This document shows positions 1-8,277 of a DNA stretch of 14,482 nt, one piece after another. Origin of the DNA: an uncultured Paraprevotella sp. (GTDB lineage: Bacteria; Bacteroidota; Bacteroidia; Bacteroidales; Bacteroidaceae). Position 1 is the first letter of the stretch. The number at the start of each line of letters is the position of its first letter. Position numbers and translations under genes: made by a program. The stretch lies in NCBI GenBank assembly GCA_900770805.1, contig CAAGLP010000146.1, positions 1 to 14,482 on the forward strand, in the 5' to 3' direction. A model generated the notes under the pieces. It made no database searches. It was not told the DNA's origin and worked only from the letters and a program-made list of their open reading frames with translations.

Positions 1-50
1 ACGAATTGCATTATTTCCCAATTTCCTGCCTTTTTCTCGCGAGTTCTTCG

Positions 51-58
51 TATCTTTG
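51..58 (+). promoter_or_regulatory. Putative typA promoter, -7 box
   Basis: TATCTTTG matches the Bacteroidetes -7 consensus TAnnTTTG. Its end lies 47 bp upstream of the typA start, which would give a leader of roughly 40 nt. No clear TTG/TTTG -33 element is seen 19-21 bp upstream; only a T-run at 31-35 is nearby. The call rests on the -7 box and its position. Confidence 0.5.
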
Positions 59-105
59 TGCGCCTTAAGTATATACAGGCAATTATATTGATACGTTGAA
101 GAAAT

Positions 106-1905
106 ATGCAGAACATCCGTAACATTGCAATCATAGCCCATGTGGACCACGGCAAGACTACTTTGGTGGACAAGATGCTGTTGGCTGGCAATCTGTTTCG
201 TGACAACCAGCAGTCTGGCGAATTGATGCTGGACAATAACGAGTTGGAGCGTGAGCGAGGCATAACCATCCTCTCCAAGAACGTTTCCATCGTGTATCGC
301 GACACAAAAATCAATATCATAGATACTCCGGGCCACTCCGACTTCGGTGGCGAGGTGGAACGCGTACTGAACATGGCCGACGGCTGTATCCTCTTGGTGG
401 ATGCCTTTGAGGGTCCTATGCCCCAGACACGATTTGTGCTGCAGAAGGCTTTGGAGATTGGTTTGAAACCTCTCGTCGTGGTGAACAAGGTGGACAAACC
501 CAATTGTCGTCCCGAGGAGGTTTACGAAATGGTATTCGATCTGATGTGCGACCTCAATGCTACGGAAGAGCAGTTGGATTTCCCCGTGATCTATGGTTCT
601 GCAAAGAATAACTGGATGGGCGAGTACTGGAGCGCTCCCACAGAGGATATAACATATCTGCTTGACCAGATACTGGAGCATGTGCCTGCCCCCAAACAAT
701 TGGAGGGTACACCACAGATGCTCATCACCAGTCTGGACTACTCCAATTATACAGGACGTATAGCCGTGGGCCGTGTGCACCGTGGCACTCTGCGCGAGGG
801 TATGAATGTGACCATCGTGCACCGCGACGGAAGCAAGGAGCGCACAAAGATTAAGGAGGTGCACACCTTTACCGGTATGGGACGCAAGAAGACCGAGGAG
901 GCAAGCAGTGGCGACATCTGCGCATTGGTGGGCTTGGAACGTTTCGAGATTGGCGATACCATCTGCGATTACGAGAATCCCGAGCCTCTGCCCAGCATCA
1001 GCATCGACGAGCCAACGATGTCCATGCTCTTTACTATCAACGACTCTCCCTTCTTTGGTAAGGAGGGTAAGTTCTGTACCAGTCGACACATACAGGACCG
1101 CTTGGACAAGGAACTGGAGAAGAATCTGGCCTTGCGTGTATCTACTATGGAGGGGTATACCGACCGTTGGATAGTGAGCGGACGAGGTGTACTGCATCTT
1201 TCTGTGTTGGTGGAGACCATGCGACGTGAAGGTTATGAGTTGCAAGTGGGTCAGCCCCAGGTTATCTACAAGGAAATAGACGGTGTGAAGTGCGAACCCA
1301 TCGAGGAACTTACCATCAATGTTCCCGAGGAGTTCAGCAGCAAGATGATAGATATGGTAACACGTCGCAAGGGCGAGATGACAAGTATGGAAAGCCAGGG
1401 CGAGCGCGTAAATATCGAGTTCAATATTCCCTCACGTGGCATCATCGGTTTGCGTACCAATGTGCTTACTGCTTCTCAGGGCGAGGCCATCATGGCACAC
1501 CGCTTCAAGGAGTACCAGCCTTTCAAGGGTGAGATAAACCGTCGTACTAATGGTTCGCTCATTGCCTTGGAGAGTGGTAATGCCTATGCTTATGCTATCG
1601 ACCACTTGCAGGACCGTGGCAAGTTCTTCATCGAACCTCAGGATCAGGTGTATGCCGGTCAGGTTATCGGTGAGCATGTTCATGATATAGACCTTGTCAT
1701 CAATGTGTGCAAGGCAAAGCAGCTGACCAACGTCCGCGCCAGCGGTACCGACGAGAAGGCACGCATTATCCCTGCTACCATATTCTCGCTGGAAGAGGCT
1801 TTGGAGTATATAAAGGCAGATGAATACGTGGAAGTAACCCCACTGTCAATGCGTATGCGTAAGGTTATCCTCGATCATCTGGAGAGAAAGAGGGCTGGGA
1901 GATAA
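106..1905 (+). CDS. typA: Ribosome-associated translational GTPase TypA/BipA
   Basis: TypA/BipA is a cytoplasmic GTPase of the EF-G/LepA type that binds the 70S ribosome and supports 50S assembly and translation under stress. The 599-residue length is usual for the family. All G-motifs are visible: AHVDHGKT (residues 11-18, P-loop), RGITI (about 51-55, switch I), DTPGH (73-77), NKVD (127-130) and GSAK (164-167). The EF-G-like beta-barrel and alpha/beta domains follow, then the TypA-specific C-terminal region containing NVRASGTDEK. The start is the first ATG and places the P-loop at the family's normal distance from the N-terminus. A TAnnTTTG promoter box lies upstream. The next gene, yfhO, starts 119 bp downstream on the same strand with no clear terminator between, so read-through is possible. 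Nothing in the protein looks broken or unusual. Confidence 0.98.
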   Translation: MQNIRNIAIIAHVDHGKTTLVDKMLLAGNLFRDNQQSGELMLDNNELERERGITILSKNVSIVYRDTKINIIDTPGHSDFGGEVERVLNMADGCILLVDAFEGPMPQTRFVLQKALEIGLKPLVVVNKVDKPNCRPEEVYEMVFDLMCDLNATEEQLDFPVIYGSAKNNWMGEYWSAPTEDITYLLDQILEHVPAPKQLEGTPQMLITSLDYSNYTGRIAVGRVHRGTLREGMNVTIVHRDGSKERTKIKEVHTFTGMGRKKTEEASSGDICALVGLERFEIGDTICDYENPEPLPSISIDEPTMSMLFTINDSPFFGKEGKFCTSRHIQDRLDKELEKNLALRVSTMEGYTDRWIVSGRGVLHLSVLVETMRREGYELQVGQPQVIYKEIDGVKCEPIEELTINVPEEFSSKMIDMVTRRKGEMTSMESQGERVNIEFNIPSRGIIGLRTNVLTASQGEAIMAHRFKEYQPFKGEINRRTNGSLIALESGNAYAYAIDHLQDRGKFFIEPQDQVYAGQVIGEHVHDIDLVINVCKAKQLTNVRASGTDEKARIIPATIFSLEEALEYIKADEYVEVTPLSMRMRKVILDHLERKRAGR

Positions 1906-1980
1906 ACGTTGAACGATGAGTGGTGAGCGGATTTATAGCCGGTCTCCCCTTTCTGGTCGTTTTAGCCTATATGGAATTTC

Positions 1981-2016
1981 TATAGTGTCTATAGTATCTA
2001 TAGCTCCTATAACATC
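1981..2016 (+). repeat. Degenerate 9-bp tandem repeat array, about 4 units
   Basis: Four consecutive 9-mers can be read: TATAGTGTC, TATAGTATC, TATAGCTCC and TATAACATC. A degenerate partial unit (TATCATAAA) runs into the yfhO start codon at 2025. The unit TATAGTATC recurs, on the opposite strand, in the second array at 5446-5517. The array occupies the space where the yfhO leader or ribosome-binding region should be. Its function is unknown. Confidence 0.75.
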
Positions 2017-2024
2017 TATCATAA

Positions 2025-4574
2025 ATGAAAAACTACAAGAAATATTTAATTGAAGTTGGGGTGGTGGCGTTGTTTGCCATCATCAGCGTAGCCTACTTCT
2101 GGGAACCGGTCATGGCTGGTAAGGTGCTTTCCGGACATGATCATACTGGTGCCGTGGGTTCTGGTGTGGAGATGAATGAATATCGCGAGAAGCACAACGG
2201 TGAACGTACACGTTGGACAAATACACTTTTCTCCGGTATGCCCACCTATCAGATGGCACCATCCTATGATAGTACCGACTCTTTGGCGGAACTGAAGCAG
2301 TGGTACAGTCTTTGGCTCCCAACGGTGGCTTCATATGTCTTCATTATGCTTCTGGGCTTCTATATAATGCTCAGATGTTTCAATTTCAAGGTCTGGATGT
2401 CGGCACTTGGTGCCATACTATGGGCATTCTCCAGCTACTATTTCATTATCATAGCGGCCGGACATATTTGGAAACTCTACACCCTGGCTTTCATTCCTCC
2501 CACTATCGGTGGTATGGCTTTGTGCTATAGAGGCAAGCGTAGTTGGGGCATTGCTGTGAGTGGTTTGTTCATGGCATTGCAGATTGTTTCCAACCATGTG
2601 CAGATGACATATTATTTCCTTGTACCTATCTTTGCTCTTTCGATAGGTTGGTTGCTCACTGACCTGAGTCGCGAGGGTGTGGCACGCTGGCTGAAGGGTA
2701 GTTTTGCATTTGCCATTGGATGCCTGTTGGGTATCGCCATCAACTTGTCCAATCTTTATCACACATGGGAATACAGCAAGGAGACCATGCGTGGCAAGAC
2801 GGAACTGACACATAAGACCAAGGATGCTGCCGACCAGACATCAAGCGGTTTGGAGCGCAGCTACATCACCGCATGGAGCTATGGTATTGGTGAAACATGG
2901 ACTTTGCTTGTTCCAAACACCAAGGGTGGTGCAAGTATGCCTTTGTCGCAAAGTGAGACTGCCATGTCCAAGGCAGACAGCCAGTATCGTCCTCTATACA
3001 ACCAGTTGGGACAGTATTGGGGTGAGCAGCCTGGTACCAGCGGACCTGTGTATGTGGGTGCATTCGTGTGCATGCTGTTTGTGTTGTGCCTGCTTATTGT
3101 GCGTGGACCTGTATGCTGGGCCTTGTTGCTGGCAACGATGTTGTCCATAGCCCTTTCCTGGGGTAAGAACTTCATGGGATTGACAGATTTCTTCCTGGAC
3201 TATGTGCCCATGTATGACAAGTTCCGTACCGTGGCATCTATTCTGGTGATAGCTGAATTCACCATACCCCTCATGGCCATGATGGCACTGAAGAAGTTTG
3301 TAGAAGACCCATCGTGCGTACACGTGCGTGTACCTTTTATAAATAAGTCCGTGAATGCCTTGTGGTTGAGTTTTGTGATCACAGGTGGCATCTGTTTCCT
3401 GTTCTGGCTTATGCCCGATGCATTCTTTGGCAACTATGTTTCCACAAGCGAGGCAAACGGTATCCAGGGTCTGGTGCAAGCCGGTTATGTTGACCAACAG
3501 TTTGTGAACGGCCTGATGGAGAATCTCAGCGATATGCGCAGATCGGTGTTCACAACCGATGCCATGCGCTCGTTCTGGATTATTGCTATAGGAGCATTGC
3601 TGATGGTTCTGCACTACTATGGCAAGCTGAAGGCTCTGCCCATGACTCTGCTCATCATTGTATTGTGTCTGGCAGACATGTGGATGGTGAACAAGCGCTA
3701 TCTGAACGATGGCATGTTTGTATATCCCCGTCCAGTGGAGCAGAATTTCCAGCGTACCCATGCCGATGAGATGATACTGTTGGATCCCGACCTGTACTAT
3801 CGTACACTGGATATGACAGTAAGCACCTTCAACAGCAACGATGCGTCCTACTGGCACAAGAGCATTGGTGGTTATCATGCAGCCAAGTTACGTCGTTATC
3901 AGGAGGTTATCGAGGCGCATATCAGTCCGGAGATGGCTCGTCTGCAAAAGGCGGTAATAGAGAGTAGCGGTAATCTGGCCAAGGTGAATGGTGACAGTAT
4001 CTTCCCTGTTTTGGACATGCTCAATATGAAGTATGTCATCATGAAGACCAACGATGGCAACAAGGTGCCCGTATTCAATCCTCATGCCATGGGCAATGCT
4101 TGGTCGGTATCCTCTATCCGTTGGGTGGACAATGCCGATGATGAACTGGCTGCCATAGGCAAGGAGGACCTTCGCCGTGTGGCTGTTGTCGACAAGAAGT
4201 TCAAAGATGCCTTGGGCAATGTGCCTGCCGATGCGGATACATGCAACGTTAGCGTGAAACTAACCTCCTACGAGGCCAACCGCCTTACATACGAGGTTGA
4301 GTCAGAAAAGGGTGGAGTGTTGGTATTCTCCGACATATACTATCCCGGATGGACAGCAACAGTGTCTGGTAAGGATGTTCCCGTGGCACGTGCCAACTAC
4401 ATCTTGCGTGCTATCCATGTGCCTGCTGGCAAGCATGAACTTGTTATGACCTTTGATCCGCAGACCGTACATACCACCGAGACCATAGCCTATGGATCAC
4501 TGGCCTTGTTGGGATTGATAATCGTAGTTAAGATAATAACAATAATATTAAAGAAAAGAAAATGCCGGAAGTAG
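2025..4574 (+). CDS. YfhO family multi-spanning membrane protein
   Basis: This 849-residue integral membrane protein resembles the YfhO family, which has a GT-C-like architecture and is implicated in some bacteria in glycosylating cell-surface polymers. The substrate here is unknown. Transmembrane segment 1 spans about residues 9-26. It is followed by an extracytoplasmic loop with GHDH (37-40), a plausible acidic catalytic site, and the family-like stretch FSGMPTYQ (about 69-76). Many hydrophobic segments follow through the first two thirds. The C-terminal periplasmic domain carries YYPGW (772-776) and a PAGKH motif, then a final transmembrane helix (about 824-843) and a basic tail, KKRKCRK. 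The family assignment comes from overall length and these motifs. The start codon lies in a 9-bp repeat array. The stop overlaps the next glycosyltransferase by 13 bp, suggesting translational coupling and a shared role in surface glycan assembly. Confidence 0.88.
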   Translation: MKNYKKYLIEVGVVALFAIISVAYFWEPVMAGKVLSGHDHTGAVGSGVEMNEYREKHNGERTRWTNTLFSGMPTYQMAPSYDSTDSLAELKQWYSLWLPTVASYVFIMLLGFYIMLRCFNFKVWMSALGAILWAFSSYYFIIIAAGHIWKLYTLAFIPPTIGGMALCYRGKRSWGIAVSGLFMALQIVSNHVQMTYYFLVPIFALSIGWLLTDLSREGVARWLKGSFAFAIGCLLGIAINLSNLYHTWEYSKETMRGKTELTHKTKDAADQTSSGLERSYITAWSYGIGETWTLLVPNTKGGASMPLSQSETAMSKADSQYRPLYNQLGQYWGEQPGTSGPVYVGAFVCMLFVLCLLIVRGPVCWALLLATMLSIALSWGKNFMGLTDFFLDYVPMYDKFRTVASILVIAEFTIPLMAMMALKKFVEDPSCVHVRVPFINKSVNALWLSFVITGGICFLFWLMPDAFFGNYVSTSEANGIQGLVQAGYVDQQFVNGLMENLSDMRRSVFTTDAMRSFWIIAIGALLMVLHYYGKLKALPMTLLIIVLCLADMWMVNKRYLNDGMFVYPRPVEQNFQRTHADEMILLDPDLYYRTLDMTVSTFNSNDASYWHKSIGGYHAAKLRRYQEVIEAHISPEMARLQKAVIESSGNLAKVNGDSIFPVLDMLNMKYVIMKTNDGNKVPVFNPHAMGNAWSVSSIRWVDNADDELAAIGKEDLRRVAVVDKKFKDALGNVPADADTCNVSVKLTSYEANRLTYEVESEKGGVLVFSDIYYPGWTATVSGKDVPVARANYILRAIHVPAGKHELVMTFDPQTVHTTETIAYGSLALLGLIIVVKIITIILKKRKCRK

Positions 4575-5437
4575 ACCCTGCTTCGCCTGTGCCCCCGTCG
4601 AGCACGAAGACACAGTGCAACAATGTGAACGAACCGTTCCAACCCAAGTTTACCGTAGTTACCGTTACCTATAATGCCGAGCAGACTCTGGAGCGCACGT
4701 TGCAGAGTGTCGCCTCTCAGACTTATCCGCACATAGAGCATCTGATAGTAGACGGACTGAGTAACGATGGTACCCTGTCCTTGATACAGGAGTATGCCGA
4801 GGATAACTCGGTGTGTGACAATCCGCACGACATCCAGTTTATCCGTGAACCGGATAATGGTCTGTATGATGCCATGAACAAGGGCATTGACAATGCCAAT
4901 GGCGACTATCTGGTCTTTCTGAACGCTGGAGACAAGTTCCATGCGGACAATACGTTGGCAGAGATAGCAACAGGCTTGTCCTCGGTGCATGGAAATGAAC
5001 TTGACGAGGAAACATGGCCGGCGGTGCTATACGGAGAGACCGACATTGTAGACGATAACGGAAAGTTCCTGCGTCACCGTCGTTTGCAGGCACCAGAAGT
5101 TCTCACATGGCGTAGCTTCCTGAACGGTATGCTGGTATGTCATCAGAGTTTCTATGTGCGTGCCGACATTGCCCGTCAGTTCCACTACAATCTCCGTTAC
5201 CGCTTCAGTGGTGATTTTGACTGGTGTGTTCGTATAATGAAGGATGCAGTGCAGAAGGGGTTACCCCTCTACAATACTCGTCAGATACTGACCGACTATT
5301 TGGCGGAGGGCATGACAACGAAGAATCATCGTAAATCTCTGTTTGAACGTCTGCGTATAATGTGTCGCCATTATGGTTGTATGGCGGCTATCAGACAGCA
5401 TCTTTGGTTTGTGGTGAGGGCGATGGTGAAGCGATAA
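4562..5437 (+). CDS. Family 2 (GT-A fold) glycosyltransferase
   Basis: This 291-residue cytoplasmic enzyme is predicted to transfer a sugar from a nucleotide-activated donor. The GT-A domain starts at residue 29 (KFTVVTVTYNAE). The nucleotide-binding acidic region is VDG...NDG (63-70), followed by the motif EPDNGLYDAMNKGI (96-109). NAGD (121-124) takes the DxD position, and GDFDWCVRIM lies near the acceptor end. EPDNGLYDAMNKG is typical of WcaA-type bacterial GT2 enzymes in exopolysaccharide clusters. The first 28 residues are rich in Pro, Ser and Thr and not conserved-looking, but there is no internal Met to offer a shorter ATG start. The gene overlaps yfhO by 13 bp, so the two are probably translated together. 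Donor and acceptor sugars cannot be read from the sequence. Confidence 0.9.
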   Translation: MPEVDPASPVPPSSTKTQCNNVNEPFQPKFTVVTVTYNAEQTLERTLQSVASQTYPHIEHLIVDGLSNDGTLSLIQEYAEDNSVCDNPHDIQFIREPDNGLYDAMNKGIDNANGDYLVFLNAGDKFHADNTLAEIATGLSSVHGNELDEETWPAVLYGETDIVDDNGKFLRHRRLQAPEVLTWRSFLNGMLVCHQSFYVRADIARQFHYNLRYRFSGDFDWCVRIMKDAVQKGLPLYNTRQILTDYLAEGMTTKNHRKSLFERLRIMCRHYGCMAAIRQHLWFVVRAMVKR

Positions 5438-5445
5438 GGTGAGAG

Positions 5446-5517
5446 GATAGGTGAGATAGGTGCAATAGATGCAATAGATGCAATAGATACTATAGATGCT
5501 ATAGCTTGTATAGACTA
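5446..5517. repeat. 9-bp tandem repeat array, about 8 units
   Basis: In plus-strand register the units are GATAGGTGA, GATAGGTGC, AATAGATGC (twice), AATAGATAC, TATAGATGC, TATAGCTTG and TATAGACTA, an unbroken 9-bp period. Read on the minus strand, units such as TATAGCATC, TATAGTATC and TATTGCATC match the array at 1981-2016. The array fills most of the 89-bp gap between the convergent glycosyltransferase and VanZ-like genes. It contains no obvious terminator hairpin. Confidence 0.88.
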
Positions 5518-5526
5518 TCTGGAAAA

Positions 5527-5976
5527 TCACTTTTTCTTTTGCTTGGATAGCAGGCGGAAAAAGAACAGGATCGCTACTGCGCACAATGCACCAAAACTAT
5601 TTGCATATACGTCCAGCAAATCGCCGTGACGGGTGGTGGTAAGATAGGCTTGTCCCAATTCCATAAGGCCTCCGAAAGCAGAGGCGATGATAAAGATAAG
5701 AAGGAACTGTCCGATGACGGTTCCTTTGTTTTTATGCGAATTCTCTTCTTTTCCGTGTGCAGAGGCTTTGGCTCTAAGGTACTCGTCCCGGAGTATGCAT
5801 TCTATCCCCATTACCAGAGTGAGGAATCCGTACATTACCCAATGTGCCCACTTATCGGCAAATTGTATGTCTGTTTCAGGGAACTCCTGCGCAGGCATCA
5901 GACTTAGTGTTGCAATAAGCAGAAGAGTGAGTAGGGTGAATATATGTCGTCTAATATATACCATAGGCTTTCGCAT
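5527..5976 (-). CDS. VanZ-like family membrane protein
   Basis: This small integral membrane protein of 149 residues resembles the VanZ-like family. VanZ confers low-level teicoplanin resistance in enterococci, but most homologues have no assigned role. The family signature is visible as ADKWAHWVMYG (residues about 40-50) and later E-x2-Q with RHGDLLDVYANSFGA near the C-terminus. Predicted transmembrane helices are at about 10-27, 43-59, 88-108 and 127-142, and the tail is basic. A hydrophilic Lys- and Glu-rich loop separates helices 2 and 3. The ATG at 5976 overlaps the upstream GT4 gene by 26 bp; an alternative ATG four codons in (5964) would still overlap by 14 bp. It is the last gene of a three-gene minus-strand run, so it is probably co-transcribed with the two glycosyltransferases. 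No resistance function should be assumed. Confidence 0.87.
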   Translation of the reverse strand: MRKPMVYIRRHIFTLLTLLLIATLSLMPAQEFPETDIQFADKWAHWVMYGFLTLVMGIECILRDEYLRAKASAHGKEENSHKNKGTVIGQFLLIFIIASAFGGLMELGQAYLTTTRHGDLLDVYANSFGALCAVAILFFFRLLSKQKKK

Positions 5977-7135
5977 ATTCTTTGGCTACACGGTCTTCGC
6001 TATAATCGTGTGCGGCACTGTGCATGGCAGCTTCCCTCCATTCGGGGTGGGAGAGGGCACACTCTATGCCGTGTGCCAGATCCTCGCTATCGCAGTATCG
6101 TGCCACGTAGCCGTCCTTCATGTGTGAAATCATTTCCGGTATACCACCCGTGTCGAATCCTACGCATGGCGTGCCGCACGACATGGCCTCGGCAATGGTA
6201 TTGGGAAGATTGTCTTGCAGGGATGGTGTGACAAAGCAGTCTACGGCCGAATATAGGCGTGCCATTTCCTTTTCTCCATTCACGTATGGAATGAAATGTA
6301 TGTTGTTGGCCTCCATTCCCAGGTCGGAGTTCAGCAGGTCCTCAGTGTTTCCTCCTACAACTACCAGATGAGGCTTGGGAAAGCTCAAGTGCTTCAAGGC
6401 TTCAAGCAGGTATGTCATTCCCTTGCGCTTGTCTGTGACTTTCTGGCATGTGAAGAGAATCAGTTTCTGGTTGCGTGGCAGAGAAAATATTTCTCTGGCT
6501 TCCTGTATATTCTGTGGTCGGAAGATATTGTGCGGAATGCAGTTGTTTATGTGTTGTACGTCGGCCTGAGGCATAGCCTCGTGGGCAAGGTCGGTAATCC
6601 ATTGGCTACATCCCACGAACTTTATGTGTCCCAAACTGTAGATGGCTTGTTTTTCCTCGAACAGTTTCTGCTCCATGGAGGCTATCTTGGGGTTCTCGGA
6701 TGCGTTGGATTCTTCGGTGTAGTGTCTTATGCCACGGAAGGGCCATTCGTCGTGCATGGTCCATATGATGCGTTTGCCCGAAAGTATCATCTGCTTGAGT
6801 TGCTTCAGCGACAGCATGCCCTGATTCACCCAGTGCAGGTGAATTACATCCGCTTCCTTGTATTCGGGTGTGGAAAGTATGTCCACTCCATCCGAAGCCA
6901 GATCGTATTGCCATGTCTGTCGGAAAGGCTTCTGTAGTTTGCACATCAGGCGCAGGCGCTCCATGACTTTAGGTAGTTTGTTGCCATAGGCTGCCACATT
7001 CACGTCGTCAGTCTGCTTGTCTCGTACCAGCATCCTGGTCTTGATGCCATTCTTGTTCAATGCCGTCAGCAGACGCTTTGCCGCAATGGCTCCTCCGCCA
7101 GTACGTTCTGTTGTGGATATGATGAGGACCTTCAT
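5951..7135 (-). CDS. Family 4 (GT-B fold) glycosyltransferase
   Basis: This 394-residue predicted cytoplasmic glycosyltransferase belongs to the retaining GT4 class. The N-terminal Rossmann domain begins MKVLIISTTERTGGGA (1-16), with the glycine-rich acceptor-side loop. HLHWVNQG (99-106) and WTMHDEWPFRGIRHY (125-139) match a subgroup common in Bacteroidetes polysaccharide clusters. The C-terminal donor-binding domain starts near ILFTCQKV (226-233). The E-x7-E motif appears as D308-x7-E316 in SLQDNLPNTIAEAMSCG (305-321), a frequent variant of the family. The Cys-containing segment that I recall often following the HD-W-F-G motif seems to be absent. The gene starts 2 bp after the stop of the upstream glycosyltransferase and its end overlaps the VanZ-like gene, so all three form one tight operon. 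The sugar specificity is unknown. Confidence 0.92.
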   Translation of the reverse strand: MKVLIISTTERTGGGAIAAKRLLTALNKNGIKTRMLVRDKQTDDVNVAAYGNKLPKVMERLRLMCKLQKPFRQTWQYDLASDGVDILSTPEYKEADVIHLHWVNQGMLSLKQLKQMILSGKRIIWTMHDEWPFRGIRHYTEESNASENPKIASMEQKLFEEKQAIYSLGHIKFVGCSQWITDLAHEAMPQADVQHINNCIPHNIFRPQNIQEAREIFSLPRNQKLILFTCQKVTDKRKGMTYLLEALKHLSFPKPHLVVVGGNTEDLLNSDLGMEANNIHFIPYVNGEKEMARLYSAVDCFVTPSLQDNLPNTIAEAMSCGTPCVGFDTGGIPEMISHMKDGYVARYCDSEDLAHGIECALSHPEWREAAMHSAAHDYSEDRVAKEYAKAYGIY

Positions 7136-7137
7136 GT

Positions 7138-8181
7138 TCAGTTATACTCTTTTCTTCCTAACCACTTCTTTATTCTGTTGCGGATAGCCTGTCCGATGTA
7201 TGAGAAGTTGCCGTAGCGGAGGTTAAGGAATAGTTCCTCGAAACTTCTTGCCACTTTGATGCCGGGATTCATCCAACCCATTATGCGGTACACACGTTGA
7301 CGATAGGGCACATGCTCCATGACGTAGGCCGGGTGCTTAATCTTGCCGGTGTCCTTCGTCTCGGGCAAGAGGGCATCCATCTCGTAGCGTTTCATGGTGA
7401 AGATACGTCGGTATCCTCGTGGCAATGTCTCGAGAGTGCCACCGAAATGGGTGCTGTCTGCCGTGGCTCCAAGGTTGTTGATAAGGTTCTGCCGTGGTAC
7501 TATACTCAAACCATTTGTCATGAGCATGTGCGACCATAGTATGGTTTCGTAAAAAGCCTTGTTCTGACTCTTATGCTTACGGCACATGGGCAGGAAATCA
7601 TCGCGATAGCCGCGCTCCTTGACGATATTGTCCAATTGTCGTACGGTTTGTTCGTCCTCCAACCAAGTGTAGTGCTCGTCCCACTGGTCAAGGACTCTAC
7701 GCCACGATGCCCATCCCCAGATGCTGAGGTTGCTGCTGAAGAAATAGTCTTCCTTAACGTCCTTGGTCTCCTCCTCGACATTGAAACCTGAAATCATCGT
7801 TATGCGAGTGTCGTGCTCATATCGGTCGAGCATTTCTTTGCAGAAATGGAAGAAACTGATGCTTGGTATGTCGTCGTCTTCAAGTACGATGCATTTGTCC
7901 GAGATGGAGAACGCCCATTTCTGTGATATATACTCCGACGGGTCGCAACCATAATTCTTTTCCTGGAACAAGGTATGCACTTCGCACTCCCAGTCAATAT
8001 CGCTTACCACCTCACGGCATGCCAATATTCCCGGCATGTCTTTCTCCCCTCGTGGGCCATCCTGATATAGGAACAAGCGTGAAGGACGAGCCTTCTTGAC
8101 CTGTTCGAAGACTTGTCCCAGCTGGTTGGGGCGGTTGAAGAACAGTATTAAAACAGAAACATCTACTAAAGCCTCTTTCAT
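7138..8181 (-). CDS. HlpA-like / GT2-related glycosyltransferase
   Basis: This 347-residue protein has the layout of GT-A glycosyltransferases sometimes annotated as hemolytic protein HlpA-like. The first strand is VSVLILFFNRPNQL (8-21). LFLYQDGPRG (36-45) follows, then the acidic metal/nucleotide motif VLEDDDIPS (99-107). The family feature WGWASW (155-160) comes next, followed by a long C-terminal part with FYETILWSHMLMTNGLSIVP, probably acceptor-binding. No signal peptide or membrane helix is seen. It is the first gene of the minus-strand operon, with its start 24 bp downstream of a good promoter (8205-8236), and it ends 2 bp before the GT4 start. The name HlpA does not imply haemolysis: the role is probably surface-glycan sugar transfer. 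The donor is unknown. Confidence 0.87.
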   Translation of the reverse strand: MKEALVDVSVLILFFNRPNQLGQVFEQVKKARPSRLFLYQDGPRGEKDMPGILACREVVSDIDWECEVHTLFQEKNYGCDPSEYISQKWAFSISDKCIVLEDDDIPSISFFHFCKEMLDRYEHDTRITMISGFNVEEETKDVKEDYFFSSNLSIWGWASWRRVLDQWDEHYTWLEDEQTVRQLDNIVKERGYRDDFLPMCRKHKSQNKAFYETILWSHMLMTNGLSIVPRQNLINNLGATADSTHFGGTLETLPRGYRRIFTMKRYEMDALLPETKDTGKIKHPAYVMEHVPYRQRVYRIMGWMNPGIKVARSFEELFLNLRYGNFSYIGQAIRNRIKKWLGRKEYN

Positions 8182-8199
8182 GGTATATAATGGTTAAGG

Positions 8200-8214
8200 C
8201 GTATCAAAGATACG
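8200..8214. repeat. Palindrome over the minus-strand -7 box
   Basis: CGTATC-AAA-GATACG is a perfect 6-bp inverted repeat with a 3-bp centre, covering the whole -7 element of the proximal minus-strand promoter. It could be an operator, or simply a consequence of the TATC in the -7 box. Confidence 0.45.
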
Positions 8215-8236
8215 ATTTAGCGATAGAAAAAGCAAA
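8205..8236 (-). promoter_or_regulatory. Proximal promoter (P1) of the GT/GT4/VanZ operon
   Basis: On the minus strand TTTG (8236-8233) and TATCTTTG (8212-8205) are separated by 20 bp, which fits the Bacteroidetes -33/-7 pattern. The ATG at 8181 lies 23 bp beyond the -7 box, giving a leader of roughly 20 nt. Confidence 0.68.
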
Positions 8237-8277
8237 TTCATTTGATTTTCCGAGCGTAAGTGTCTTGGACCGCAGTT

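Noticed and set aside
1906..1980. Possible typA terminator
   Set aside because: I found no convincing stem-loop; the GGTC repeats there are direct, not inverted.
2994..3878. 294-residue open frame on the minus strand inside yfhO
   Set aside because: It lies wholly within a well-supported membrane protein gene, and the translation is His/Gln/Cys-rich without domain motifs, as expected for an antisense shadow.
5257..5269. Small palindrome AGGGGT-T-ACCCCT
   Set aside because: It lies in the middle of the GT2 coding sequence with no T-run and is short enough to be chance.
5446..5517. CRISPR array
   Set aside because: The repeats are contiguous 9-mers without spacers and no cas genes are nearby.
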